Shown here piece after piece: positions 1-6,937 of a stretch of DNA of 16,361 nt. The translations under genes were made by a program, and so were the position numbers. Source of the stretch: JBJXGC01 sp046154545 (lineage in GTDB: Bacteria; Chloroflexota; Dehalococcoidia; Tepidiformales; Tepidiformaceae); contig JBJXGC010000255.1 of NCBI GenBank assembly GCA_046154545.1, positions 1 through 16,361 of the forward strand. The letters run 5' to 3'. The notes beneath the pieces were generated by a model. That model saw only the letters and a list, made by a program, of their open reading frames with translations. It was not told the origin of the DNA and did no database searches. The first letter of the stretch is position 1; each line of letters starts with the position of its first letter.

Positions 1-597
1 GCCATGTCGCCCTCGATGAGCGCCTGGACCGCGAGGCGAAGGCCGGGAAACACGCGGCTATGGACAACGCCGGCCGCGTCGGGTTCGAGGCGCACATAGA
101 CGCCGCCGTCGAGGGCGAACCAATCAAGGGCATGGTCGTAGACGCGCCAGACGATGTACTCGCGGACGCCGTTGCGCTGGTAGGCGCGGAACTTTCTCGT
201 GGAGGTCGATTGAGGCGCTGGAGGCGGCCACCTCGGCCACCAGCTCCGGCGCGCCGGCGAGGTACTTGTCCTCGCGCCGGTTGAGGGCGCTGCGTTCGTA
301 GCGCAGATGAACGTCGGGCTGCGGTTCGTTGTCCAGGTCGAGACGCACGGTCGCGTTGTCGCTGACCCGGACTCCAAGAGTCATGGCCCGGTACACACCG
401 AGCCATGTGATGAGGTCGGAGTGACCGTCGCCATGGTCGAGACTCACAGGTGAAGCCACGTAGACGACTCCTTCGATCAGTTCGGCCTTCACGGACGGTA
501 GCGTGGCTTCGCACCGGCGCTCGAACTCGAAGCGGGTCATGCGCTCGCCGCTCTCCAGCGGGGGCACGTCAGCATGGGCGACGACTGGTGCGGCCAT
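1..597 (-). pseudogene. Uma2-family (DUF820) PD-(D/E)XK-like protein, frameshifted and cut by the window edge
   Basis: The first 135 residues read as a Uma2-family protein: ELIEG at 39-43, PQPDV at 92-96, PELVAEV at 117-123 and DLHEK at 131-135. These are the family's conserved acidic and lysine positions in a PD-(D/E)XK nuclease-like fold. After DLHEK the frame slips. Dropping one base from the AAA run (minus-strand sense; T run at 193-195) restores KFRAYQRNGVREYIVW and an open frame to position 1. The restored length is about 199 codons, close to the usual Uma2 size, so the true end lies just outside the window. As written, the product stops at 124 with a meaningless tail. The ATG at 597 is preceded at 6 nt by TATACT. 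The indel in a homopolymer could be real decay or a base-calling error. The biological role of Uma2 proteins is poorly known. Confidence 0.82.
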
Positions 598-603
598 GGC
601 ACC

Positions 604-609
604 AGTATA
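604..609 (-). promoter_or_regulatory. -10-like hexamer of the Uma2 gene, leaderless arrangement
   Basis: TATACT (5 of 6 to TATAAT) ends 6 nt before the ATG at 597. At this distance transcription would begin at or next to the start codon. No clear -35 box is visible about 17 bp upstream, and no Shine-Dalgarno sequence fits in the gap. Confidence 0.5.
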
Positions 610-647
610 CGAGTCGGCGGTAGCAGGCGACGCGCGGATCGATTTGT

Positions 648-1761
648 CTACTGGACCTCGAACGAGGCGACCATCTCAAGAAACAGCATGTTCCGTCGCT
701 TGCTCAGCTGGCCCCGGCACCGGATGGTCCGTTTTTCGTCATGCGCGAGTACGGCAGTGTGATAGTCGGGGTCTCCCAATTCCATTCGGATCTTTCGGAT
801 CGACCCCCAGACGGGCCCTTCCACGACGACGATCCCAATCTGGTCGCCCTCATCTCGCCTCAAACCGGTGACGATTCCAACTAGTTCAAACTCGTCCACG
901 GGTGAAATCGTCCTGAAGTGCTCAGACACTCGCTTGAGTTTCGGAAGGTGGCCCGGAGAGAACTGGATCTCAGCGGGAATACTATGCGTCTGAGGGTGGC
1001 GAGTCGCCCACCGGAACTGGAACGCAATCGAACTGATGTCCGGGTGCCCCAGCATGTTTGCAAGAGCGTCGCACAGGTTGGCGCTTACGCCTTTGCTGAC
1101 TGCGACTTCGAACTCGCGGGCGGAGCGCTCGTCCGGATCGGGCGACAGAGCCTCAAGAGCCCGGCCCAGCATGTTCACCACCTGGCGGGCAAAGGGAGAC
1201 TCGGACTCGTGGCCCGGCAAGAAGGACATCTGTTCGGCTCCAGCGGGCGGTAAGGCAGACTCGAGGTTAACCACGAAGCTACCCGGCGAGAAGGAAGCGA
1301 GTCGAACGGCATGCAAGTATTCAATTGCCTGGTGCGCCTTGCGACCCGGAAACGATGCCTTGGCTTGGACCGTCGAACAAGCCGCCGCGAGCACAAGATC
1401 CCTCAGATCGCTAATGAGCGGAGCGCATATGTCAAGCGGGATCGATCCTTCCGCAACGGCGCCACCCGTGACTACCATACCTATCGAGTCGTCGCCGTCC
1501 GTGTTCAGGTCTCGAAGCACGAACGCGGGAGACTCGCCGTGGGTTTCTGAGAGCGAAGTCAAGACATCTCGAACCCTCAGGGTAGTCCCCAAGTTCCGGG
1601 TCACTCGGGACGAGGAGCTGCAAATCGGACGTTTCGGAACGCCAAATCGCGCCCTTCGTGCCCAACTGCCTCTCAGGGCGCCACCCACGCTTCGCGAGAT
1701 AGGCCGCGAGTCGTTGCGGTGAGACCTGCTCAAGGGTGGCTCGCATGAGTTCGGACGGCAT
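648..1761 (-). pseudogene. Hypothetical protein, about 370 aa when repaired, frameshifted after residue 62
   Basis: Two overlapping minus-strand frames make one protein. The N-terminal part starts at the ATG at 1761 (MPSELMRATLEQVSPQRLAA) and stays convincing to GDYPE. The rest, from VRDVLTSLSE to the TAG at 648-650, lies in another frame. Removing one base from the G run (C run at 1574-1576 on the plus strand) joins them. The N-terminal part contains AYLAKRGWRP and an IPLD segment. Next comes a region with FPGRKAHQAIEYLHAVRL and GSFVV. The C-terminal 80 residues are rich in beta strand (FELVGIVTGLRRDEG, GPVWGSIRKIRMEL). I do not recognise a named family or a catalytic motif. It directly follows the DUF4365 gene, with its start lying at that gene's 3' end, so the two were probably co-translated. 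Base composition is lower in GC than the window's core genes. Confidence 0.72.
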
Positions 1762-1763
1762 AA

Positions 1764-2240
1764 CAGGTCACCCACCCGATCGATTGATTCCATCACTGCG
1801 CGCAGAGCGTCCGTTGTGAACCTCTGCGAACGCGGGATTCGCACCGTTACACTCGTAGAGTTGTCGGTCGGGGGCCCTTGGATTCGAGTCCAGTAACCGC
1901 ACTTGCGAAGCACCAGCAGGTAGTCGGTGTGAGTGACTCAGCCGCTGACGGCCCGCGGGAGCGCGACGACCACAAGTATTCGAGGCGTAATGGTCACGGC
2001 CCTCAGATCGTCGTAGTTCTTTCTGCTCAACTCAAAGGGGAAAGTGGCTCCCGCTGGCAACTTGGTTCCAGTCGATTTGAGCTGAATGTCAAGACTCGGT
2101 CGGCGGCCGGAATCGGCGAGCAGCGTTAGGTCGATGCTGTCCTGATCCTGTGAGCGCAGCTGGAAAGCAAATCCGGCCGCTGCGGCGACAGCGAGGACAT
2201 AGGCTCGGCTGAACTCCTCCATCTGTTTGGTTAGCTGCAA
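1764..2240 (-). pseudogene. DUF4365-domain protein interrupted by an in-frame TGA
   Basis: The first 100 codons encode KQMEEFSRAYVLAVAAAAGF, then SIDLTL, then LDIQLKST and RILVVVALP, the pattern of DUF4365 proteins. D37 and D51-I-Q-L-K55 resemble the active-site spacing of PD-(D/E)XK nuclease-like folds. The frame is cut by TGA at 1938-1940, where relatives as I recall them carry a Trp (one base from TGG). Behind it the same frame continues with family-like sequence: THTDYLLVLRKCGYW, then TSVTVRIPRSQRF, to about 1770. No stop occurs in this frame at the expected 3' end; it runs on over the next gene. The start is uncertain: TTG at 2240 (used here) or ATG at 2222. Either the gene is a nonsense-mutated relic, or the base is an error. 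Confidence 0.75.
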
Positions 2241-2264
2241 TTGCCGCTCCTCGACGGATGGAGA

Positions 2265-2270
2265 AGTCTA
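2265..2270 (-). promoter_or_regulatory. -10-like hexamer upstream of the DUF4365 gene
   Basis: TAGACT lies 24 nt before the TTG at 2240. The same hexamer stands 7 nt upstream of the MFS transporter start at 10067. No good -35 is visible, so this is only a weak promoter call. Confidence 0.3.
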
Positions 2271-2324
2271 CCCAAGTGGGGCGCGGTTGCGCGATCGAGC
2301 CGACCGTGGCACCCAGGCCTCGGG

Positions 2325-3188
2325 CTACTTTTCGATGGGGACGCCGACGCTGTTGCCCCATTCGGTCCAGGAGCCGTCGTAGTTGCGCACCTTCTTGTAG
2401 CCGAGCAGGTAGGTGAGGACGAACCAGGTGTGGCTCGAGCGCTCGCCGATGCGGCAGTAGGAGATGACGTTGTCCGTCTTCTTCAGGCCCTGCTCCTGTT
2501 CGTAAATGGCGCGGAGGTCGTCCGCGCTCTTGAAGGTGCCGTCTTCGGGGTTGGCAGCGCGTGCCCAGGGCACGCTCTTGGCGCCGGGGATGTGGCCGCC
2601 GCGGAGCACGCCCTCCTGGGGATACTCGGGCATGTGCGTGCGTTCGCCGCTGTATTCGGCGGGGCTGCGGACATCAATGAGGGGCAGGCCCTTCGCCTGG
2701 TGGCGCAAGACCTGGGGCTTGAGGGCGCGGATCTTGGTGTCGTCCCGCTCGGGAGCCTTATAGCGGGTGGCCGGGTAGGTGGCGACTTCGCGCGTCATCT
2801 CGCGCTTCTCCTGCTCCCACTTGAGACGGCCGCCGTCCATCACCTTCGCGTTCGTGTGGCCGAAGAGCTGGAAGACCCAGAAGGCGTAGCAGGCCCACCA
2901 GTTGTTCTTGTCGCCGTAGAAGACGACGGTCGTTTTGGGGGTCACGCCGATCGAGGACATGAGCTTCTCGAAGGCCTTCTGGCCGAGGTAGTCCCGGCGC
3001 ACCTGATCGTTCAGGTCGATGGCCCAGTCCACCTGGACGGAGCCAGGGATGTGACCCGACGGGTAGAGCAACGGGTCTTCGTTCGATTCGATAACGCGGA
3101 CGTCCTTGTCGCCCGAGTGCTTGGCGACCCACTCGGTGCTGACGAGGACGTCGGGGTGGATGTAGCCGCGTTCGCTGATCTCGGACAT
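2325..3188 (-). CDS. Thiosulfate sulfurtransferase (two-domain rhodanese, CysA/SseA type)
   Basis: This 287-residue protein has two rhodanese domains. The first, inactive one spans about residues 12-130 (SGHIPGS at 44-50, VFYGDKNNWWA at 89-99, MDGGRLKWE at 117-125). The second spans about 155-285 (LIDVRSPAEYSG at 170-181, GGHIPGA at 197-203). The active-site loop is C245-RIGERS, followed by SHTWFVL, the form seen in mycobacterial CysA2-type enzymes. The enzyme moves sulfane sulfur from thiosulfate to acceptors such as cyanide or thiols, in the cytoplasm. Length is normal for the family. The ATG at 3188 is chosen because AAGGAG lies 6 nt upstream; an open frame continues further upstream but with no family similarity. 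The gene stands alone, with 393 bp behind it and the damaged DUF4365 gene downstream on the same strand. Confidence 0.95.
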   Translation of the reverse strand: MSEISERGYIHPDVLVSTEWVAKHSGDKDVRVIESNEDPLLYPSGHIPGSVQVDWAIDLNDQVRRDYLGQKAFEKLMSSIGVTPKTTVVFYGDKNNWWACYAFWVFQLFGHTNAKVMDGGRLKWEQEKREMTREVATYPATRYKAPERDDTKIRALKPQVLRHQAKGLPLIDVRSPAEYSGERTHMPEYPQEGVLRGGHIPGAKSVPWARAANPEDGTFKSADDLRAIYEQEQGLKKTDNVISYCRIGERSSHTWFVLTYLLGYKKVRNYDGSWTEWGNSVGVPIEK

Positions 3189-3194
3189 GGGAGG

Positions 3195-3200
3195 CTCCTT
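3195..3200 (-). promoter_or_regulatory. Shine-Dalgarno that fixes the sulfurtransferase start
   Basis: AAGGAG lies 6 nt before the ATG at 3188. It rules out the much longer in-frame extension up to 3578, whose extra N-terminus is not rhodanese-like. Confidence 0.8.
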
Positions 3201-3240
3201 GCGCAGGGTTGCTGCGACGTTCATTGGTCGAAGGGTGACA

Positions 3241-3269
3241 AGCGTAGGCCAGGCGACATACCGAATCAA
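3241..3269 (-). promoter_or_regulatory. Candidate promoter of the sulfurtransferase gene
   Basis: On the minus strand TTGATT (3269-3264) and TACGCT (3246-3241) are 17 bp apart, about 50 nt upstream of the start codon. Both boxes are partial matches to the sigma-70-type consensus, so the call is tentative. Confidence 0.35.
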
Positions 3270-3581
3270 GAAGGGCAACAATGGAGCCGAGCGCCAGCGC
3301 GATCTCACGGCTAAGGCCGTCTTGCGGGCCATCGCTGGGCGATGCCGTGCGGCGAGGAGAGCCTGCGACCGGAGATGGTGAGACGGAGGGCGGCTGGAAC
3401 GGGCGCGACAGCGATCGTGCCGCCGGGCCCCATGCCACCTGAAAGGTGGTGTTCGCGGCTGACGGACCGAGCCGGGACGGGAAGCCCTGCACGCCGGAGG
3501 AGTCCACGGGCTGAGCGGCCTCCCGGCCGCGCTCGGGGTCGCGCCGGATGCGGGAGGCCCACCTCGTCCATTCGACAACGG
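3270..3581. other. Non-coding gap with two short hairpins, no gene recognised
   Basis: Together with the promoter stretch this is the longest gap in the window (3189-3581). Open frames exist but are Arg/Pro/Ser-rich and look like high-GC noise. Two inverted repeats are visible. One is CCACCT-GAA-AGGTGG at 3435-3449. The other, at 3513-3534, has GAGC/GCTC and GGCC/GGCC arms with a two-base bulge, and could end the peptidase operon transcript. Neither has a T tract. I see no RNA gene. Confidence 0.5.
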
Positions 3582-4037
3582 TCAGAAGAGAAGGTCAGCG
3601 GGAGGCAGGCGATCCGCGCCGCCCTCGACCCAGCGCTGGAGGTCGACCGGGTCGAAGGGGCCGATGGCGTCGTAATGGCCGGGTTCGAAGAGGTAGGGCC
3701 TGCGTTCGCGGTCGCCTTCGGGAAGGGCGGTGAGGACGGCGCGGAAGATGATCGCAAGCTCCCAGCCACCGCCCTCGACGCTGAGCGACATGACGTCGGC
3801 GAGCGCGAGGTCGGCGAGCGGCACGTCGCACCAATCGTCGATGAGCAGGGAGGCGGCTTCGTAGGGGTTCTGCTGGAAATCGATGACCGCCCAGGGCAGC
3901 CAGCGTCCGCGCGCGACGGAGGCGGAGACATCGAAGACCACCAGCCGGCCATCGAAGACCGGCACGGCGTAGACGCTGACGTGGAGGCCACCGGATTCGG
4001 TCGTATCCCGGGGGGGGCCGAAGAAGGCGCGAGGCAT
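3582..4037 (-). CDS. Hypothetical protein, translationally coupled to the M16 peptidase
   Basis: This is a 151-residue soluble protein with no signal peptide or membrane segment. Visible blocks are VSVYAVPVFDGRLVVFDVS (20-38), GRWLPWAVIDFQQNP (44-58), DDWCDVPLADLALADVMSL (67-85) and GGWELAIIFRA (90-100). The C-terminus is AIGPFDPVDLQRW (124-136). The alternating strands and GGWELAIIFRAVLTALPEG block vaguely recall the Nudix fold, but no Nudix box (GX5EX7REUXEEXGU) is present, so I assign no function. Its ATG shares one base with the peptidase stop (TGATG), so it is probably translated by ribosomes leaving the peptidase gene. Codons 7-10 contain a run of eight C (G8 at 4010-4017, plus strand), a site prone to slippage or sequencing error. 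Confidence 0.75.
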   Translation of the reverse strand: MPRAFFGPPRDTTESGGLHVSVYAVPVFDGRLVVFDVSASVARGRWLPWAVIDFQQNPYEAASLLIDDWCDVPLADLALADVMSLSVEGGGWELAIIFRAVLTALPEGDRERRPYLFEPGHYDAIGPFDPVDLQRWVEGGADRLPPADLLF

Positions 4038-5293
4038 CAGAGGAGGCCGGCGAAGACCTGGTCGTCTTCGAACGGGCCGACAGCGGCGAGGGCGGCCTTG
4101 CGGGGGTCAAGTACGGCCCGGCCGACGCGGATGACGTCGTCGTGGGTGACGGCGTCGATCCGGGTGACGACCTCATCGACGGTGAGGACCTGGTCGAGGA
4201 GGAGTTCCTGGGAACCGAACCAGCCGGCCACCGCGCGGGTGTCCTCCATCCGCAGCTGCATGCGGCCACGGGCCATCTGCTTCGCCTTGGCGAGTTCGGA
4301 ATCAGGGAGTGAGCTGAGCATGGCTTCGACCTGTTCTAGGCTTACATCGAGCACGGTGCGGACGTTTTCGGGGTCACACCCGGCGTAGATGGTGAAGCAG
4401 CCGGCGTCCCGAAACTCGCTGGGGTAGGTGTGGACGTCGTAGACGAGGGCGCGCTCTTCGCGCAGCTCGAGGAAGAGGCGGCTGGACATGCCCTCGCCGA
4501 GGAGGGCGCTGAGGAGGTCCACGGCGTAGCGGTCGGGGTGGTTGGCGGCGTAGGAGGGGTAGGAGAGACAGAGATGGGCCTGCTCGGTGGCCTTCTCACG
4601 GACGGCGATGCGGGGGCTTTCGTTCCGGGGCTCGGCCGCGAACCAGGGGCCGGGGGCGGCGGCGGGCATGTCACCCAGCCAGCGTTCGGCGTCGGCGAGG
4701 ACGGCGGCGTGGGTGATGTTACCGGCGACGACGAGGACGGTGTTCGAGGGGACGTACTGGGCCTTCAGATAGCGGTTGACGGAGCTGAGCGGGAGCGCGG
4801 TGACGCTCTCCGGCGTGCCGCCGACGTTGCGTCCAAGCGGTTGGCCCGGCCAGAGTGTCTCATCGACGAGGATACCGGCCATCTCGGCGGGGCTGTCTTC
4901 GATGCTGGCGAGCTCTTCGAGGATGACGTGGCGTTCCTTCTCGAGCTCGTTCGCGTCCATCACGGGGTCGCGCATCATGTCGGCGAGGATATCGATGGTC
5001 TCGGAGGCGGCGGCGTGCGGGACCTTGGCGTAATAGACGGTGACCTCGCGGTCGGTGGCGGCGTTGTGCATGCCGCCGACGCCCTCGATCGCTTCGGAAA
5101 TGACGCGGGCCGTGGGCCGGCGGGAGGCTCCTTTGAAGAGCATGTGTTCGAGGAAATGGGAGAGACCAGCCTCCTCGTCGCGTTCGTAGCGGCTCCCCGC
5201 ACCGACGTAGAAGCTCACGGTGGCGGAGCGGGTGTGGGGGAGTTCGGCGGTGACGACACGGAGACCGTTGGCGAGCGTAGACTTCTTATGCAT
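4037..5293 (-). CDS. M16 family zinc metallopeptidase (processing-peptidase-like)
   Basis: This is a 418-residue single-chain M16B-type peptidase. The inverted zinc motif HFLEH occupies residues 46-50 (ligands H46 and H50, catalytic E49). The third ligand is in ILEELASIEDSPAE at E126 or E127, at the conserved distance of about 76 residues. The second homologous half includes GEGMSSRLFLELREERALVY, typical of the inactive C-terminal domain. No signal peptide is seen, so it probably acts in the cytoplasm on peptides or small unfolded proteins. M16B peptidases usually work as dimers. Length matches the family. The stop overlaps the start of the following small gene by one base. No Shine-Dalgarno precedes the ATG; instead TAGAAT lies 12 nt upstream, suggesting a very short leader. 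Confidence 0.95.
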   Translation of the reverse strand: MHKKSTLANGLRVVTAELPHTRSATVSFYVGAGSRYERDEEAGLSHFLEHMLFKGASRRPTARVISEAIEGVGGMHNAATDREVTVYYAKVPHAAASETIDILADMMRDPVMDANELEKERHVILEELASIEDSPAEMAGILVDETLWPGQPLGRNVGGTPESVTALPLSSVNRYLKAQYVPSNTVLVVAGNITHAAVLADAERWLGDMPAAAPGPWFAAEPRNESPRIAVREKATEQAHLCLSYPSYAANHPDRYAVDLLSALLGEGMSSRLFLELREERALVYDVHTYPSEFRDAGCFTIYAGCDPENVRTVLDVSLEQVEAMLSSLPDSELAKAKQMARGRMQLRMEDTRAVAGWFGSQELLLDQVLTVDEVVTRIDAVTHDDVIRVGRAVLDPRKAALAAVGPFEDDQVFAGLL

Positions 5294-5305
5294 GTGGTAG
5301 AGGAG

Positions 5306-5311
5306 ATTCTA
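5306..5311 (-). promoter_or_regulatory. -10-like hexamer of the M16 peptidase gene
   Basis: TAGAAT (5 of 6 to TATAAT) ends 12 nt before the ATG at 5293. The expected transcript would have a leader of about five bases and no ribosome-binding site. No -35 match is seen. Confidence 0.45.
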
Positions 5312-5385
5312 GCGGGTTCTCTGGAACTGAGGGGGACGGCTCACCGCCCAAAGGACGGAGTTTTGCGCGTGAGCAGGCGAAGGGC

Positions 5386-5415
5386 TTGAGTGCGATAGTG
5401 TGAATGTGCTAAAGT
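5386..5415 (+). promoter_or_regulatory. Candidate promoter of the toxin-antitoxin operon
   Basis: TTGAGT (5386-5391) and TAAAGT (5410-5415) are 18 bp apart, with TG at 5407-5408 giving an extended -10. The segment repeats AGTG/AATG-like steps that could be an antitoxin operator, since such operons are usually autorepressed. AAGGAG (5424-5429) then precedes the ATG at 5437. Confidence 0.45.
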
Positions 5416-5436
5416 GCTGGAGAAAGGAGAGGAGCC

Positions 5437-5781
5437 ATGGACGCCCGTACTGCTGCACCACGGCTAACCGTGGTGTTCGATGACCCCGAACTCTACCGGC
5501 GTCTGAAGATCCGCGCCGCGGAGGTGGGGGCCCCCGTCAAGGTGCTCCTGGAGCAGGCCGTGCGGATGCTGCTGGACGCGGCGCAGCCGTCCGGGGTCGA
5601 ACTCAAAGAGTGGGATTGGGACGAGTGGGACCGCTGGCAGGAGGAAGCTCGACAGCGGGACCGTGAATCCCCGGATTACCCGCGTGACCTGTCCAACGTG
5701 AAGAAGCACCTCTACGGGCGGGAGGACCACCCTCCGCTGCGGATGTTGGCCGAAGAACGCGCGCCGTATGGTGCGGAGTGA
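5437..5781 (+). CDS. Antitoxin, ribbon-helix-helix type (VapB-like)
   Basis: This is a 114-residue protein with a probable ribbon-helix-helix DNA-binding domain: strand RLTVVFD at 9-15, helix 1 about 17-29 and helix 2 about 32-47. The second half begins with a Trp- and acid-rich stretch (KEWDWDEWDRWQEEARQRDR, 57-76). By analogy this should wrap the toxin and block its active site. The stop codon overlaps the toxin's GTG start by four bases (GTGA), the tight coupling normal for antitoxin-toxin pairs. The start has an AAGGAG ribosome-binding site. The protein likely represses its own promoter together with the toxin. The name VapB rests mainly on the PIN-domain partner; the RHH call is from pattern only. 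Confidence 0.78.
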   Translation: MDARTAAPRLTVVFDDPELYRRLKIRAAEVGAPVKVLLEQAVRMLLDAAQPSGVELKEWDWDEWDRWQEEARQRDRESPDYPRDLSNVKKHLYGREDHPPLRMLAEERAPYGAE

Positions 5782-6191
5782 TCCTCGCCTTCCTCGATGC
5801 CTCGGCGCTGGTGCCCATGGAGCTGACGTCTGACCAGTGGGCGCGGGCGTTTGCGCGGGTGATGGCCGGGCTGCGGGCGGCCCCACGCCTGCGGTTCGTC
5901 ACCACGAACTGGACGCTGTACGAAGCCCTGGCCATAGCGCAGCGGGCGGGCAAGCATCGGGCCACCTCGCTTCACCAGCGGGTGGCGGCCCGCGCGTCGG
6001 TTGTGACGGTGGACGCCGACCTGGAAGCCGAAGCGCTGCGGCGCTTCCTGGCGTGGCAGGATAAGGGGGCTTCGGTCGTCGACCACGCGAATCTTCTGGT
6101 GGCCCAGAAGTTCCGATGCCAGGCGGTGATCTCGTTCGACGCGGACTTCGTGCCCCTGGTGCGGGGTACGGGGATGAGACTGCTGGACTGA
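5778..6191 (+). CDS. PIN-domain ribonuclease toxin (VapC-like)
   Basis: This 137-residue protein fits a PIN domain from end to end. The acidic residues of the metal site are visible: D7 in FLDASAL, E49 in TLYEALAIA, D102 in SVVDHANLLVA and D121/D123 in ISFDADF. VapC toxins cut structured RNA such as tRNA or the 23S sarcin-ricin loop; the target here cannot be told. It starts with GTG at 5778, overlapping the antitoxin stop, and ends 6 nt from the convergent regulator gene. Length is typical for VapC, and all catalytic acids are present, so the toxin appears intact. Confidence 0.85.
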   Translation: MILAFLDASALVPMELTSDQWARAFARVMAGLRAAPRLRFVTTNWTLYEALAIAQRAGKHRATSLHQRVAARASVVTVDADLEAEALRRFLAWQDKGASVVDHANLLVAQKFRCQAVISFDADFVPLVRGTGMRLLD

Positions 6192-6197
6192 GCGAGG

Positions 6198-6896
6198 TCA
6201 GCCGGCCGGGTGCCCCTCTTCGCGTTCGATGGCGGCGAAGAAATCGGCAAGCGTCCGCCCGGGCTCATCGGCGAAACGGCCTTCGAGGAGCCGGTACTCG
6301 CGGATTCGGTCGAGCCGGAAGCCGCGGAAGTCCTGGCGCAGTTCGCACCAGGACTCGACCGACCAGCCCGAACCCCAGAAGAAGAGGCCGAGCGGCCGGA
6401 TGACGCGCTCGGTCTCGTCGCCGCCGGCATCCGTGTAGGCCAGCCAGGCGCGTTGCCGCTGGTCGACCGCCTGGCTGAAGTCGCCGAGGGCAGCGACGAC
6501 AGCGGGCCGGACGTGGAATCCGGGGGCGTAGAGCGGGGTGCGTTCGAGCCGGTCCTTGAGGCGGTCGGGCAGGGCTGCCTCGACGCGGGCGAGGGCGTCG
6601 CTGGCCGCTTTCGCGAGCGCCGCATCGCCCCAGCTACCAACGACGCGCGCGCCCAGCACCATCGCCTCGATCTCTGGCTCCGTGAACATGAGGAGGGGCA
6701 GGTCGAAGCCGCGGCGGAGCGTATAGCCGACGCCGGCCGCCCCCTCGATCGGCACGCCCGTGGCCACGAGGTCGGCGATGTCGCGGTAGACCGTCCGCTC
6801 GGAGACTTCGAGGGCGCGGGCGAGGGCGGCGGCCGTGGTGACGGGCCGCCGCCGCATCTCCTGGACGAGGGCGAAGAGGCGGTCAGCCCGGCGCAC
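6198..6896 (-). CDS. YafY-type transcriptional regulator (HTH plus WYL domain)
   Basis: This is a 232-residue regulator. An N-terminal winged helix-turn-helix spans about residues 3-62 (RADRLFALVQEMRRRPVTTA, then LEVSERTVYRDIADL), typical of the HTH_11 group. A WYL ligand-sensing domain spans about 135-205 (IRPLGLFFWGSGWSVESW, FRGFRLDRI). The start is GTG at 6896, with GGTGA about five bases upstream. It lies 41 nt downstream of the VOC gene on the same strand, so the two probably share an mRNA; YafY-VOC pairs are common in high-GC bacteria. It may bind the repeated TGACAG/CTGTCA sites upstream of the VOC gene. WYL regulators respond to nucleic acids or nucleotides, or to small molecules; the effector here is unknown. 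Confidence 0.9.
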   Translation of the reverse strand: MRRADRLFALVQEMRRRPVTTAAALARALEVSERTVYRDIADLVATGVPIEGAAGVGYTLRRGFDLPLLMFTEPEIEAMVLGARVVGSWGDAALAKAASDALARVEAALPDRLKDRLERTPLYAPGFHVRPAVVAALGDFSQAVDQRQRAWLAYTDAGGDETERVIRPLGLFFWGSGWSVESWCELRQDFRGFRLDRIREYRLLEGRFADEPGRTLADFFAAIEREEGHPAG

Positions 6897-6937
6897 GGAT
6901 CACCGTGGTTCCTCGTGGTCGCGGGCCGGCCTTCGAC

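Noticed and set aside
648..1913. A single 421-aa protein starting at GTG 1913
   Set aside because: It fuses the C-terminal part of DUF4365, an out-of-frame stretch (about 1761-1577) and the C-terminal part of the next gene; the true N-terminus lies in another frame from 1761.
1938..1940. TGA read as Trp (alternative code)
   Set aside because: Several intact genes in the window end with TGA, and conserved Trp residues elsewhere use TGG.
2241..3314. Long plus-strand open frame (357 codons) opposite the sulfurtransferase
   Set aside because: It is the antisense of a clear two-domain rhodanese; its Val/Ala/Gly/Asp-rich product is typical of high-GC shadow frames.
3342..4388. Plus-strand open frame of 348 codons
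   Set aside because: It overlaps the M16 peptidase and the coupled small gene in antisense and has no family features.
4430..5389. Plus-strand open frame of 319 codons
   Set aside because: Antisense of the M16 peptidase zinc-binding half; Gly/Val-rich noise.
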